A stretch of DNA of 64,000 nt, taken from NCBI GenBank assembly GCA_004352715.1, contig SCFE01000107.1:1652330-1716329 (forward strand), written 5' to 3'. Under the pieces are notes generated by a model, which ran no database searches, had not been told where the DNA came from, and saw nothing but the letters and a program-made list of their open reading frames with translations. This stretch comes from Hofstenia miamia. Its lineage: Eukaryota; Xenacoelomorpha; Acoela. The translations under genes and the position numbers were made by a program. Positions 46,172 through 57,876 of this stretch are shown one piece after another (position 1 is the first letter of the stretch; every line of letters starts with the position of its first letter).

Positions 46172-46711
46172 ATGTCTTTCATTAATGCATCCAAATTTCT
46201 CTCTGGATGGAATGCCCAGTATGAGCAAATCATACAAGAAACCCTTTACAAGAGTGACTCAGAAATTAGCTTTGATGAAACAATGTAAATCATTCTTTTG
46301 TAAAATATATTATCTAATAAGTTTTTATTATGCAATGTAACAAATTAAGTTTTACAATGCATTTCATTTTTTCACAGTATGTATAAAACCATGTCTGAAA
46401 ATTTCCATCAATAAAAAACAAGGGAGTTCTATTTATCTAAAACAATTTTTGTATATTATTAAAACAATATTTTTACGTTATGAAATATATTTTAATCTAA
46501 AATGTGTAATGTTTTTTGTGCTAATCAATTTTTTTAGCTTTGACAATATCCCAGAAGAGGAAGAGGAGAATTCATCATCATCTCAGAGTTTTGAGGAATG
46601 GTTGACTGATTTCAAAGGTCAAGTTGAAGAATTGATGACAAGTTACGATAACCAAACAGGGTCCAGAGACTAAAGTTCAACCCCGATTCATGGAAATAAT
46701 GCTTCAACCAT
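46172..46711 (+). pseudogene. Spliced acidic gene, second copy
   Basis: Exon 1 (46172-46284) reads MSFINASKFLSGWNAQYEQI with donor gtaaat. Exon 2 begins at 46378 after ttcacag but meets TAA after NFHQ. Exon 3 (46538-46711) reads FEEWLTDFKGQVEELMTSYD and has TAA where Maverick 1 has CAA (46671-46673). Same splice borders as 26074-26628, so the exon structure is real even though this copy is dead. Confidence 0.6.
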
Positions 46712-47363
46712 GTGAGTACATAATATATCATGCATTTCTTAATTTGAAAATTGTGTTTGCCATCTTTACGTTTAAAAAACAAGGCCTCAAGTTTTTTATG
46801 TGTATATAGTCAGTGTTTTTTAATTTGAGAATATGAGAAGAGAGATTGTTTATTTATCGCATGCATTAATATCTATTTACATTACACTGACAAATTTTTA
46901 TCAAACACCCTGTTTTTTGTGGGTGATTGCGAAATGTTATTTATTTAGTTAACTTGACTAAAAAGTTTTTTAAATAATTTGAAATGTTAGCATCTATTTT
47001 TATCTCACTGTAATTTTTTGTTGGAATTAATGCATGTGTTAACTATTTTTAAATGTTACATTTTTATCACCTTGTTTTTTTAAAAAGTGATTTATTACCA
47101 GTTATTTATTTATCTGTTTTAATAATGTGTTTATTATTTGATTTATATGTCTATTACTGAATAGGTGTTTTACATATATTACTTTTTCCCCCCTATAATG
47201 TGTTTAATAAATGTTCCTCGTTATGGTTTATAAAAATTCAAATGCATGTAAAAACAAAAATTTTTCCAACTTTGAAAAACGATTTGCGTTTATGTTAAAA
47301 ATTATTCTATCTGTGTTTTTGAATTTTTTCCCCTAACATTTTACTAATACATGGTCTATTTAG
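46712..47363 (+). other. Intron-like AT-rich DNA before PolB
   Basis: Shared with 41688-42431 and 53825-54568. No coding sense. It ends with acatggtctatttag, the acceptor of the PolB exon. Confidence 0.6.
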
Positions 47364-50300
47364 ACCAAAGACACCCTCTCAATATTTCTGTGGTTTGTGC
47401 ACATACATGAGTCCCCGCCCAAAACAAGTGAAATCCCACCTTCGTACCAAACATAAGCAGACAACGGTTAATTTTTGCTTGTTTTGCAAGACCTATTTTG
47501 GGAGTAAGACTGAGTTACACAAACATTTTGATAAAAACCATCCAAACCAGATTTCACCATCTCCAGTTTTGAATAACCATGAACACACCATACACAAAAC
47601 AGAAAATGCATGCTGAGGTGCCTTTTCAAACTATTTGTCCAATCAACTTGATTCCATAGATGTTTACAAGGCTTTTGCAAATCATTACAATGCTATACGT
47701 GAGGTGGTTTCAAACCAAGTTTCCACGCATTATTCCGCAAAAATATATTTAACCTGTGAAATTGAGATGGTTAAACCATTAGAAAATGATGGTGAAAAGA
47801 TTGTGGTTCTCTATCCAACATCAAGGCCCATATCAGTTTTCAGATCAGGTATAAATGAGAGTAATTTCTACAGTCTGGTCAATGAAATTGCAAGTTTTAT
47901 TTGTATTTATGCATCAAGTGGGAGTGGATTTATTTTAAAGAGAATAAATAATGTAGGTCTTTGCATATCAAAATATCGCCCAAGTTGTGGAGGATCATAC
48001 ATTGCACTGCCCAACTATCTTAGAAAAAACCATTTTCTTATCAATCCAAAAACAGGGCAATCAAACCTCTGCTTTGTCTACTCCGTCTTAGTCTGTCTAC
48101 ACCCAGATATTAAAAATCGATGTCAGATAACACCCTTGAACAAGTTCCTTCCCGAGTTAAAGTATTCTGGATTAACATTTCCATTGTCAATCAACAACAT
48201 ATGCATTTTTGAAACATGGAATTCTATAAACGTGAATGTATACTCATTAAATGATTGTTGTCTTGTGCCAGCTTACATGTCTCCATGCCACCATCAGAAG
48301 ACAGTGAATTTATTGTTAATAGAAGATGGAGAAAAGAGCCACTACATCGCCCTCACCAATTTGAATGCATGTCTCCGGTTTTTTAAGAATCATGAAAATG
48401 GATTTTTCTGCCCAAAATGTTTATCTGGGTTTGCATCAAAAGAAAATTTGGAGAAACATGAAAATAAATGTAATGGAGTAGCAGAACTGAAAATTATGTT
48501 CCTGGATCAAACAGACAAAATTAAATTTAAAGCATATCAAGCACAGAACTACATTCCCCTGGTTGGCACTCTGGATATAGAAGCAATTTCCAGAAAGGTA
48601 CATAGTGTTCAACAAAACTCTTCCTCAAGCTACACCATTCAAGATGTAAAGCAAATTCCATCAGGTGTCTGTGTGGCAACAAGTAGCGTGGACAAACTAT
48701 TAACATGTGAGATTTATATGGGCGAACAATGTATGGACCATGGATGGAATCATTTGTGGAAATTGGCAAAACAGTCCTACAAGATGAAACAATGTTATTG
48801 CAAGCTAGTAATATCAGAGGAGCAGAGGAAACTTATGTTGACATCAGCAATAAAATGTATATTTTGTAAACATTTATTTACACGTGAGGACGTCAAAGTC
48901 ATAGATCATTGCCATTTCACCAGAGAAATAAGAGGCATAGTGCATAATAGTTGCAATATTTTAAATCAAAGTCCACAATTTACCCTGATTTTCATGCACA
49001 ACAGTAGTAAATACAACATGCATATTTTATTGAAAAGTTTGAAGATGAAAGACAGAGAAAAAGTGAGTTGCATACCATGTACAAGTGAAGTTTTTCTGTC
49101 ATTAAGTTTAATGGTGCCAGTTGATGGGTATAACAATAAAAAAGGAAATTACAAGCCCATATACGAGGAACTTAGATTTTTGGATAGTTACTGGTTCATA
49201 AGTGATAGTCTGTCAAACCTTACAAAAAATATTGGAGTGGACAAGTATAAATTTTTAAATGATGGTATGGGGAAACAAAAAGCAGAGGCGTTTTCACTTG
49301 GAAAAATTCCATTAACCCAGGAGGAATTGGATTTTGAACGCAGTAACACATGGGCCTCCCAGAATTGGACCACTGGAAAGATGCATTAACTGGAAAAATT
49401 CCATTAACCCAGGAGGAATTGGATTTTGAACACAGTAACACATGGGTCTTGGGCGGATGTGAAAATTTTAAACAATTTCATGATAATTATTTAATTTCTG
49501 ACACAATATTACTCCTTGATGTGAAACGTGAATTCTGTCTAGAAAGCATGGAGACATATAAACTTGACCCTGCTCACTTTTTTACATTATCTAATTTCAG
49601 CTGGCATGCAATGTTAAGACACACGGATGTATCACTTGATCCAATACATGATGAGATGGAATTGAATTTTATTCAAGACAGCCTCAGAGGAGGGATGTGT
49701 TCTATATTTCCCGATTGATATTTTAAGGCGAACAATCCATTAGTGGAGGGCTATGACCCTGAAAAGGAGACAAATTTCGGGTTTTTCATGGATATGAACG
49801 GGCTGTACAGTGGTACCATGAGTTTAAGCCTTCCTGTGGGCGGACTGTCATGGTCTACAGCAAAACTCGAGGAAATATTATCCACACCTCAAGAATCACA
49901 GACTGGATACATGTTGGAGGTGGATTTGGAATACCTGGAATATCTGCACAAAGAGCATTTTGATTTTCCATTAGCCCCAAATAAATTAATAGTCAAAGAC
50001 AAGTATTTATCACTGTACCAACTTGAAATTAAAAATAGATTAAAAATAACACTGGCACCTATACCTAAACTTGTGCAAACATTTTACAAAAAAGAGAATT
50101 ATATTGTCCACTTCAAAGTACTAAAATTCTATGTTGAACAAAGATTAAAAATTACGAAATTTCACAAGGCACTCGAATTTAGACAAGCTATGTTTTTAAA
50201 ATCATATATTGACTTAAACACAGAGAAGAGGAAGGCTGTGCGGAATGATTTTGGAAAAGCGTTCTACAAATTAATGTCAAACACAGTCTTTGGAAAATGC

Positions 50301-51220
50301 ATGGAGAATTTAAGAAAACAGGTAAATGTTAAGTTTGCTCACGATTTGGAATCAGCAGAAAAGTTAATTAAAAAACCTGAATTTAAATCATATAATATAG
50401 TCAGTGAGGATTTGGTTCAGGTTATGTTAAGACAAACAGATATTCAATGGAATCGCCTGAATTATCTTGGGTCAGCTATACTCGATCTATCCAAGTTGAT
50501 AATGTTCAAATTCCATTATGAGGTTATGAAACCATCTTTCAAAAACAGGATTACTTTGTTGTATTCTGACACTGACTCATTACTATACAAAATAAAAACA
50601 GAAAATTTGTACACAGAGTTAGAATCAATCTCACATCACTTTGACTTTTCAAATTATCCAATATTGTCACCCCTATATTCTGATGTGAATAAAAAAGTGT
50701 ACCTTAAAGTCAAGGACGAATTGGGCGGGGGTGTATTAAACCATGTAGTTGCACTTAAACCAAAACTATATTCTGTTGAATATTCAAGCAAGAGTCATGA
50801 GATATTGGAGAAGGCCAGTGCAAAAGGTGTAACCTGGTCAGTGAAGCAGACGATGAATTTTGATTTGTTCAAGAATATTCTTCTGGAAGATGGTATCATT
50901 TGAAGACCTATGACTGGAATATGTTAGCACATGCATTCAATTAGTGTGGAGACCTCAAACTGTATCACATTGTCATGTTATGACAATAAGCGCTATCTAG
51001 TTAACAGTATAGAAAAGCTGCCATATGGACATAAGGGTAATAACAATTTTACATGTTTATAATGTTAAACTCATGTTTAGACATTGAAATGATAAATAAT
51101 TCACAGACCATCATTGCTAGCACCCCTGCACTAATTGATGAAGGATTTAAATGCATATGCCTGGGTATATAGTATTTATATTATGTGTTATTAATCTGTG
51201 TTTTAGATTCTGACCCATAG
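47364..51220 (+). pseudogene. PolB: Protein-primed family B DNA polymerase, most complete copy
   Basis: Domains in order: two C2H2 fingers (FCGLCTYMS...H...H; FCLFCKTYFGSKTELHKHF); a Cys/His domain (NLCFVYSVLVCLHPD; SHYIALTNLNACL) that looks papain-like; a third finger (FFCPKCLSGFASKENLEKH); exonuclease I (GTLDIEAI); an endonuclease VII-like motif (CIFC, IDHCHFT, HNSCN); exonuclease II with Asn for the catalytic Asp; exonuclease III (YLISDTILLLDV). Polymerase motifs follow: A (MDMNGLYSG), B (KLMSNTVFGKCMEN) and C (LLYSDTDSLLY). The C-terminal block after 50903 ends across an intron (acceptor gtgttttag) at TAG 51218-51220. Breaks: TGA at 47614-47616 (CGA in the arms), a deletion plus duplication with frameshift at about 49300-49390, TGA at 49716-49718, and TGA at 50901-50903. 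It would copy the element DNA from a protein primer. Confidence 0.9.
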
Positions 51221-52500
51221 TATCAGCCTCCAACCATCATCCCTCCCACGTTGTACCTGCTTCAAGTCTTTGTATATGGTAATTTATTTTTTAAAAAATT
51301 TAATAATAAATTTTACGTTTAGAAATTTCCAATGTTCTACTCCTCCTGTTTTTACATAATTGTTTGTCCGCATACAATGTTTCCTCCAATTCTCTGTGTC
51401 TATATGAATTTTGTTAAATTTCTCCATGTAAGTTTTTATCAACAATGTTACAAATTAAATCTGTGTTTAGCTAATTCCTCATATATTTGATTGCTCGTCG
51501 TCTAATGTTTCCTCTATTCTCCATATACGAATTTGCTAAATGCTCCTGCTATGTCTAATTTATTTTTAAAAATGGTATAATTTAATTAATCTAATGTTTA
51601 TTTATGTGAATTTTTAGTTTCCACGCAATGTGATGTGATTATGCTCCCTGCTTGTTTGTCAATTCAAAATCTGTTTCTCCCAATGCTCATTGTGCTCACG
51701 TTTTATACTTTGTAAAAGGTGGTAATAACATTTTTAATTGACTGATTATTTATGTATATTTAGTTTCCATGTGATGTAATTACCCTCCAATGAATGTTTG
51801 ATCATTAATTAAAAAAAGTCCGTCTCCAATGCTCCCACACACATCATTTATTTTGTAAAAAAAGGTAAAAATATATTTCCATGTTTATTTTATATTTGTG
51901 TATATGATTTTTTAAAAAAATTTATAAGAAAAAATAACCAAAACTATTTAGCTCGATTTTGCTCATTTCATTATGTGCTGCTTTATCAAAAAATAAAAAA
52001 AGACCAGCTTCATGTGAAAAAGACTCCAACAACAATAAAAGCGTGTGTATGTTTAAAATATATAAGAAAATTAACGACTATATTCTAGCTCTGCCCTGCT
52101 GTCATTTCATGATTTTCTACACTTTATTGATTGAAGAGTGTCTCCAGATTAGAATAAAAAATGAATGCCTCCGTGTGAAAAAGACTCTAACAACAACAAA
52201 ACGTGTGTATGTTTAAAATATATAAGAAAATTAACGACTATATTCTAGCTCTGCCTCCTGTCATTTCATGATTTTCTACACTCTATCAATTGAAGAACGT
52301 CTCGCGTTAGAATGAAAAAGTAATGCCCCCATGTGAAAAAACCCACCGCAAAAAAAGTATAATCATTTTTAATTTATAAAAAGTTAATGGAAATATTTAG
52401 CTGTCTATCGCTATTTTACGATGTTCCAATTGAAAAAAGAAATTTTCCATCATTAACTGATAAAAGAATGCCTCATTGACGCTAAGAAATCTCATACAAT
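51221..52500 (+). repeat. Exon-like module array after PolB, middle copy
   Basis: Successive blocks of about 75-130 bases, each preceded by tttag and followed by gta or gtaa: after gttttag at 51207 (ending ctttgtatatg|gtaatt), acgtttag near 51320, gtgtttag near 51470, atttttag near 51615, tatatttag near 51765. The blocks share ctcc, tctcc and caatg(c/t)tcc words. From about 52009 two near-identical units of about 155 bp follow (gtgaaaaagactc ... cgtgtgtatgtttaaaatat ... gtcatttcatgattttctac). No block has an open frame over its length. The region up to the gap at 52825 is otherwise single-copy and noncoding. Confidence 0.62.
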
Positions 52501-52824
52501 AAATATGGTAGAAGAAATTAATTATATATTTTGCTAAGATTTATTTAGTTTCGCCAACTATACAAAAAAGTTCGTCATTGTTGATGATCGTTTTAAACAT
52601 TTAATTCTAATGTTTTTCTATTGGTATAAAGAAGAAATGATTCCCGTCATATAAAACAACCCTCCATTAATTACCTGTTCAAAATAAAGGTGATACAGTT
52701 TATTGCAATTATGATTTTAAAATGTAATTTAGTCTTCGCATGACGTCATTATGTATTCAGCGTGGATGTTGGTGGAAAATCAATGCATACATTGTCCCTC
52801 CGAATTCTTATAACATAAAAGTGG

Positions 52825-53824
52825 NNNNNNNNNNNNNNNNNNNNNNNNNNNNNNNNNNNNNNNNNNNNNNNNNNNNNNNNNNNNNNNNNNNNNNNNNNNN
52901 NNNNNNNNNNNNNNNNNNNNNNNNNNNNNNNNNNNNNNNNNNNNNNNNNNNNNNNNNNNNNNNNNNNNNNNNNNNNNNNNNNNNNNNNNNNNNNNNNNNN
53001 NNNNNNNNNNNNNNNNNNNNNNNNNNNNNNNNNNNNNNNNNNNNNNNNNNNNNNNNNNNNNNNNNNNNNNNNNNNNNNNNNNNNNNNNNNNNNNNNNNNN
53101 NNNNNNNNNNNNNNNNNNNNNNNNNNNNNNNNNNNNNNNNNNNNNNNNNNNNNNNNNNNNNNNNNNNNNNNNNNNNNNNNNNNNNNNNNNNNNNNNNNNN
53201 NNNNNNNNNNNNNNNNNNNNNNNNNNNNNNNNNNNNNNNNNNNNNNNNNNNNNNNNNNNNNNNNNNNNNNNNNNNNNNNNNNNNNNNNNNNNNNNNNNNN
53301 NNNNNNNNNNNNNNNNNNNNNNNNNNNNNNNNNNNNNNNNNNNNNNNNNNNNNNNNNNNNNNNNNNNNNNNNNNNNNNNNNNNNNNNNNNNNNNNNNNNN
53401 NNNNNNNNNNNNNNNNNNNNNNNNNNNNNNNNNNNNNNNNNNNNNNNNNNNNNNNNNNNNNNNNNNNNNNNNNNNNNNNNNNNNNNNNNNNNNNNNNNNN
53501 NNNNNNNNNNNNNNNNNNNNNNNNNNNNNNNNNNNNNNNNNNNNNNNNNNNNNNNNNNNNNNNNNNNNNNNNNNNNNNNNNNNNNNNNNNNNNNNNNNNN
53601 NNNNNNNNNNNNNNNNNNNNNNNNNNNNNNNNNNNNNNNNNNNNNNNNNNNNNNNNNNNNNNNNNNNNNNNNNNNNNNNNNNNNNNNNNNNNNNNNNNNN
53701 NNNNNNNNNNNNNNNNNNNNNNNNNNNNNNNNNNNNNNNNNNNNNNNNNNNNNNNNNNNNNNNNNNNNNNNNNNNNNNNNNNNNNNNNNNNNNNNNNNNN
53801 NNNNNNNNNNNNNNNNNNNNNNNN
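52825..53824. other. Assembly gap of exactly 1000 n
   Basis: Mirror of the gap at 42432-43431 with respect to the inverted arms. Confidence 0.98.
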
Positions 53825-54568
53825 ATCATTGTTTGCATTTTAAATAGATGGAAGGAGTTTATTTCTAACTAGTTAAAAGATATTATGCATAAAATGAATT
53901 TTAACCCAATTCCCAATAAGATTGTCAACTCTCTCTGTGTGTATTTTATAATTACATAATTATCTCTGACAAAATAGACATTCTCATGGCATAAGTCATT
54001 ACCAACTATTTATCTAAATGTAATTTTTAATGGGATTAATGCATGTGTTATCTATTTTTTACCAGAATACTGGATACATGTTTTAAATGTTACACTGTCA
54101 ATTTTTTTATCTAACACCTGGTATTTATTTATTTAAACATAAAATCTGTTTAAAAAAAGAGTTTTAAACAATTCGAATTGTTACCATATATTTTATCTCA
54201 CTGTAATTTTTTGTTGGAATTAATGCATGTGTTAACTATTTTTAAATAATACATTTTTATCTAACACCTTGTTTTTTAAAGAGTGATTTATTACCAGTTA
54301 TTTATTTATCTGTTTAAATAATACTTGCATGCATATTATCTAGCCATTACTAATTATATTACAGGTTTTTACATAAATTACTATTTCCCCATTATACTGT
54401 GTTTAATAAATTTTCCTCGTTATGGTTTATATTTTTTTAAAAAAAAGGTGCGTGTCAAAAAAATTTTTCCAACTTTGAAAAAAACTATTTGAGTTTATGT
54501 TAAAATTATTCTATCCATGTTTTTGAATTTTTTTCCCCTAACACTTTACTAATACATGGTCTATTTAG
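53825..54568 (+). other. AT-rich intron-like DNA before PolB, arm 2
   Basis: Mirror of 41688-42431, with the same loose repeats (aatgcatgtgtta, ttatctaacacct). No coding sense. Confidence 0.6.
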
Positions 54569-55994
54569 ACCAAAGACACCATCCCAATATTTCTGTGGTT
54601 TGTGCACATACATGAGCCCCCACCCAAAACAAGTGAGGCGGACAATGGTTAATTTTTGCTTGTTTTGCAAGACCTATTTTGGGAGTAAGACTGAGTTACA
54701 CAAGCATTTTGATAAAAACCATCCAAACCAGATTTCACCATCTCCAGTTTTAAATAATCATGAACACACCATACACAAATCAGAAAATGCATGTCGAGGT
54801 GCCTTTTCAAACTATTTGTCCAATCAACTCAATTCCATTGATGTTTATGAGGCGTTCTCAAATCATTACAATGCTATATGCGAGGTGGTTTCAAACCAAG
54901 TTTCCACGCATTATTCCGCAAAAATTTATTTAACCTGTGAGGTGGAAATGGTTAAACCATTAGAAAATGATGGTGAAAAGATTGTGGTTCTCTATCCAAC
55001 ATCAAGACCCATATCAGTTTTCAGATCAGGTATAAATGAGAGTAATTTCTACAGTCTGGTCAATGAAATTGCAAGTTTTATTTGTATTTACACATCAAAT
55101 GGGAGTGGATTTATTTTAAAGAGAATAAATAATGTAGGTCTTTGCATATCAAAATATCGCCCAAGTTGTGGAGGATCATACATTGCACTGCCCAACTATC
55201 TTAGAAAAAACCATTTTCTTATCAATCCAAAAACAGGGCAATCAAACCTCTGCTTTGTCTACTCCGTCTTAGTCTGTCTACACCCAGATATTAAAAATCG
55301 ATGTCAGATAACACCCTTGAACAAGTTCCTTCCCGAGTTAAAGTATTCTGGATTAACATTTCCATTGTCAATCAACAACATATGCATTTTTGAAACATGG
55401 AATTCTATAAACGTGAATGTATACTCATTAAATGATTGTTGTCTTGTGCCAGCTTACATGTCTCCATGCCATCATCAGAAGACAGTGAATTTATTGTTAA
55501 TAGAAGAAGGAGAAAAAAGTCACTATCTTGCCCTCACCAATTTGAATGCATGTCTCCGGTTTTTTAAGAATCATGAAAATGGATTTTTCTGCCCAAAATG
55601 TTTATCTGGGTTTGCATCAAAAGAAAATTTGGAGAAACATGAAAATAAATGTAATGGAGTAGCAGAACTGAAAATTATGTTCCTGGATCAAACAGACAAA
55701 ATTAAATTTAAAGCATATCAAGCACAGAACTACATTCCCCTGGTTGGCACTCTGGATATAGAAGCAATTTCCAGAAAGGTACATAGTGTTCAACAAAACT
55801 CTTCCTCAAGCTACACCATTCAAGATGTAAAGCAAATTCCATCAGGTGTCTGTGTGGCAATGAGTAGTGTGGACAAACTATTAACATGTGAGATTTATAT
55901 GGGCGAGCAATGTATGGACCATGGATGGAATCATTTATGGAAATTGGCAAAATAGTCCTACAAGATGAAACAATGTTATTGCAACCTAGTAATA
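54569..55994 (+). pseudogene. PolB: PolB N-terminal region, arm 2
   Basis: One open frame of 451 codons from the Met at 54600, with coding sense from the acceptor at 54568. The first C2H2 finger is incomplete: CTYMSPHPKQVRRTM runs straight into the second finger, so its His pair is deleted relative to 47364-51220. Then follow the second finger, the Cys/His domain (CFVYSVLVCLHPD; SHYLALTNL), the third finger and exonuclease I (GTLDIEAIS). TAG at 55953-55955 replaces a CAG of the middle copy. The sequence is cut by n at 55995 before the endonuclease VII-like motif. Confidence 0.87.
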
Positions 55995-55995
55995 N

Positions 55996-56275
55996 CAATC
56001 ACCCTGGTACACATTGGTTGTTGATTATACAAGATGACAATGGCGACTTAATTTTCTAAGATTCTCCTGCTCATCCCTTAAAACATTATCCTGACATTAA
56101 ACACTATTGTCACACTGGCTATCCAGGATTTCACATTTATGAGGGCGATAGAAAAACAAGATTCCAAGGAACATCTCCAATATGTGGTGCTTACTGTATA
56201 TTTTGTCCATTTTTATTTATTAATAAAATACCTGAAGTGTTTGTGTTTACAAATTTACCATTTATTAATGATTAA
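55996..56275 (+). pseudogene. PRO: Protease fragment, arm 2
   Basis: It starts mid-gene at NHPGTHWLLI after n and has TAA at the codon before DS, where Maverick 1 reads KDS. It then continues in one frame through HYCHTGYPGFHIYEGD and FQGTSPICGAYCIF to TAA at 56273-56275. Catalytic His, Gln and Cys are present. It lacks the two single-base insertions of the copy at 28164. Confidence 0.8.
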
Positions 56276-56402
56276 TTTTGTGTGATAATGATCTTAATAA
56301 AATTACCTAAAACTTGTATTTGATAAAAACACATGTACAATTTAATAAAATACATAGACATTACATTACAAGTTCACTCAGATGATACAAACTCATAGAC
56401 AN

Positions 56403-56875
56403 GAGAAAAAGTGAGTTGCATACCATGTACAAGTGAAGTTTTTCTGTCATTAAGTTTAATGGTGCCAGTTGATGGGTATAACAATAAAAAAGGAAATTAC
56501 AAGCCCATATACGAGGAACTTAGATTTTTGGATAGTTACTGGTTCATAGTCTGTCAAACCTTACAAAAAATATTGGAGTGGACAAGTATAAATTTTTAAA
56601 TGATGGAATGGGGAAACAAAAAGCAGAGGTGTTTTCATGTGGTAAATGCGTATTCCCTTTCACATGGTTTGATAGCTTTGATAAATTTAGTGAGTTGGGT
56701 CTCCCAGATTTAGAAGATTGGAAAGATGCATTAACCAGAAAAATTCCATTAACCCACGAGGAGTTGGATTTTGAATGCAGTAACACATGGGTCTTGGGCG
56801 GATGTAAAAATTTTAAACAATTTCATAACAACTATTTAATTTCTGACACACTATTACTCCTTGATGTGAATTCCA
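56403..56875 (+). pseudogene. PolB: PolB middle fragment (exonuclease region), arm 2
   Basis: Bounded by n at 56402 and 56876. Carries SCIPCTSEVFLSLSLMVP, a frameshift near 56550-56578, KYKFLNDGMGKQKAEVF, FPFTWFDSFDKFSELG and YLISDTLLLLDV (exonuclease III Tyr/Asp). The FPFTWFDSF block is deleted from the middle copy at about 49300. Confidence 0.82.
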
Positions 56876-56897
56876 NCATAGACAGGTGGTATAAGTA

Positions 56898-57549
56898 ATG
56901 GTTATTGTAACATTATTATCTGAAAAATGCTGGAAGCCTGGTGTATGTCGCCCAGATGGATTGAATGAATTCACAACGTATTTGGACAAACTGATATATA
57001 ATGCATGTGAAGTTGAGTTAATTGATTTTGGATACACGTCAAAATTTCTTAATCTTAAACACCAAACATGGACTTTAAAGGATAAAGATGGAAACATAAC
57101 CTGATTGGAAATTTATTCAGGGCATAAGCAAAGCTTTCATGAACTCTATGGATTTATAAATTACATGTTTGACCCTTATGGTATTTCATTAAAATTTAAA
57201 ACATTTCACAGTATTAATGGTGAAGCATGCTTCACAATATGAAATAGACTTGGCCCAAGCTGGAAATCTATTAGAATTTTACAGAAAGATATATCAAGAA
57301 ATGGTAACAACCAGGAATTATGACTGTGATATTTTTGGTGGAAATCATATTAAAATGATCCACACAGACATTGTAAAACCTCAGTATGTTGGTAGCACTC
57401 ATTTGCCTGTGTTGGATAAATGTCCCCTAAAAGAAATATTTTACCAAAAACTGCAAAAGAAGCTCTGTTTCCATCACATTGGTGGTGGTGGGAGAGAAAA
57501 TATGTACAATTCAAATAATGAAAATGTGTTTGATATTTTTTACAAGTAG
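56898..57549 (+). pseudogene. Structural-type gene, arm 2
   Basis: ATG 56898 reads MVIVTLLSEKCWKPGVCRPD, keeps the ELIDFGYTSKFLNLKHQTW piece missing at 28641, and meets the shared TGA at 57102-57104. Sense then continues (HKQSFHELYGFINYM) until a frameshift near 57210, and ends with IHTDIVKPQYVGSTHLPVL and GGGGRENMYNSNNE at TAG 57547-57549. Family and role as for 28641. Confidence 0.55.
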
Positions 57550-57876
57550 GTGATTTTGGTCAAACGTCATAGAATTAATCTCAAACTAGAAAATGGAGTT
57601 TATAAAATAAAATCATTTGCTTAAAAAACAAAATTTACCAAAAATATCATAACAAAATAATTGAAAAGAAAAATTATTTTTAAAAGTTGACACATTGTTT
57701 TCAAAAAGTTTATATCACTCTGCCATTCTCTTTGTTCCAATTTCACGTCATAAGGATGAATAAAATGAATTTAAATTCAGAATGTAAGATGAATGATATG
57801 GGTTCTTATTAAAAGATTAACTCTGTGTTTTGAAATCAGTTTTAACATTGAAGTGAACTTGGTTAACCATTTCCAT
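57550..57876. other. Noncoding flank shared with Maverick 1
   Basis: Nearly identical to 29244-29570 downstream of the same structural gene, then joins PolB palm sequence at ccatttccat|tatgatcctg. Confidence 0.75.

Larger units (their letters stand above)
45492..52824 (+). mobile_element. Middle Maverick copy, with the most complete PolB
   Basis: Left of PolB it follows Maverick 1 from position 24843 onwards (intergenic region, then the spliced acidic gene). Where Maverick 1 has capsid, protease and structural genes it instead passes directly at about 46840 into the intron-like DNA before PolB. After PolB come the module array and the 3' region, cut by a gap at 52825. No terminal repeats are present, so its limits are unknown. 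The missing structural block may be a deletion or a misjoin without n. Confidence 0.8.

Noticed and set aside
50901-50903. A nuclear genetic code in which TGA is a sense codon
   Set aside because: The DUF4806 gene and the nearby structural genes stop at TAA or TAG, but several dead transposons decay at TGA as well as at TAG and TAA. Pseudogenisation explains the data more simply.
52739-52824. Start of a new gene before the gap (MTSLCIQRGCWWK)
   Set aside because: The same DNA occurs in the noncoding 3' region of arm 2 (60470-60560), where the frame is not kept.
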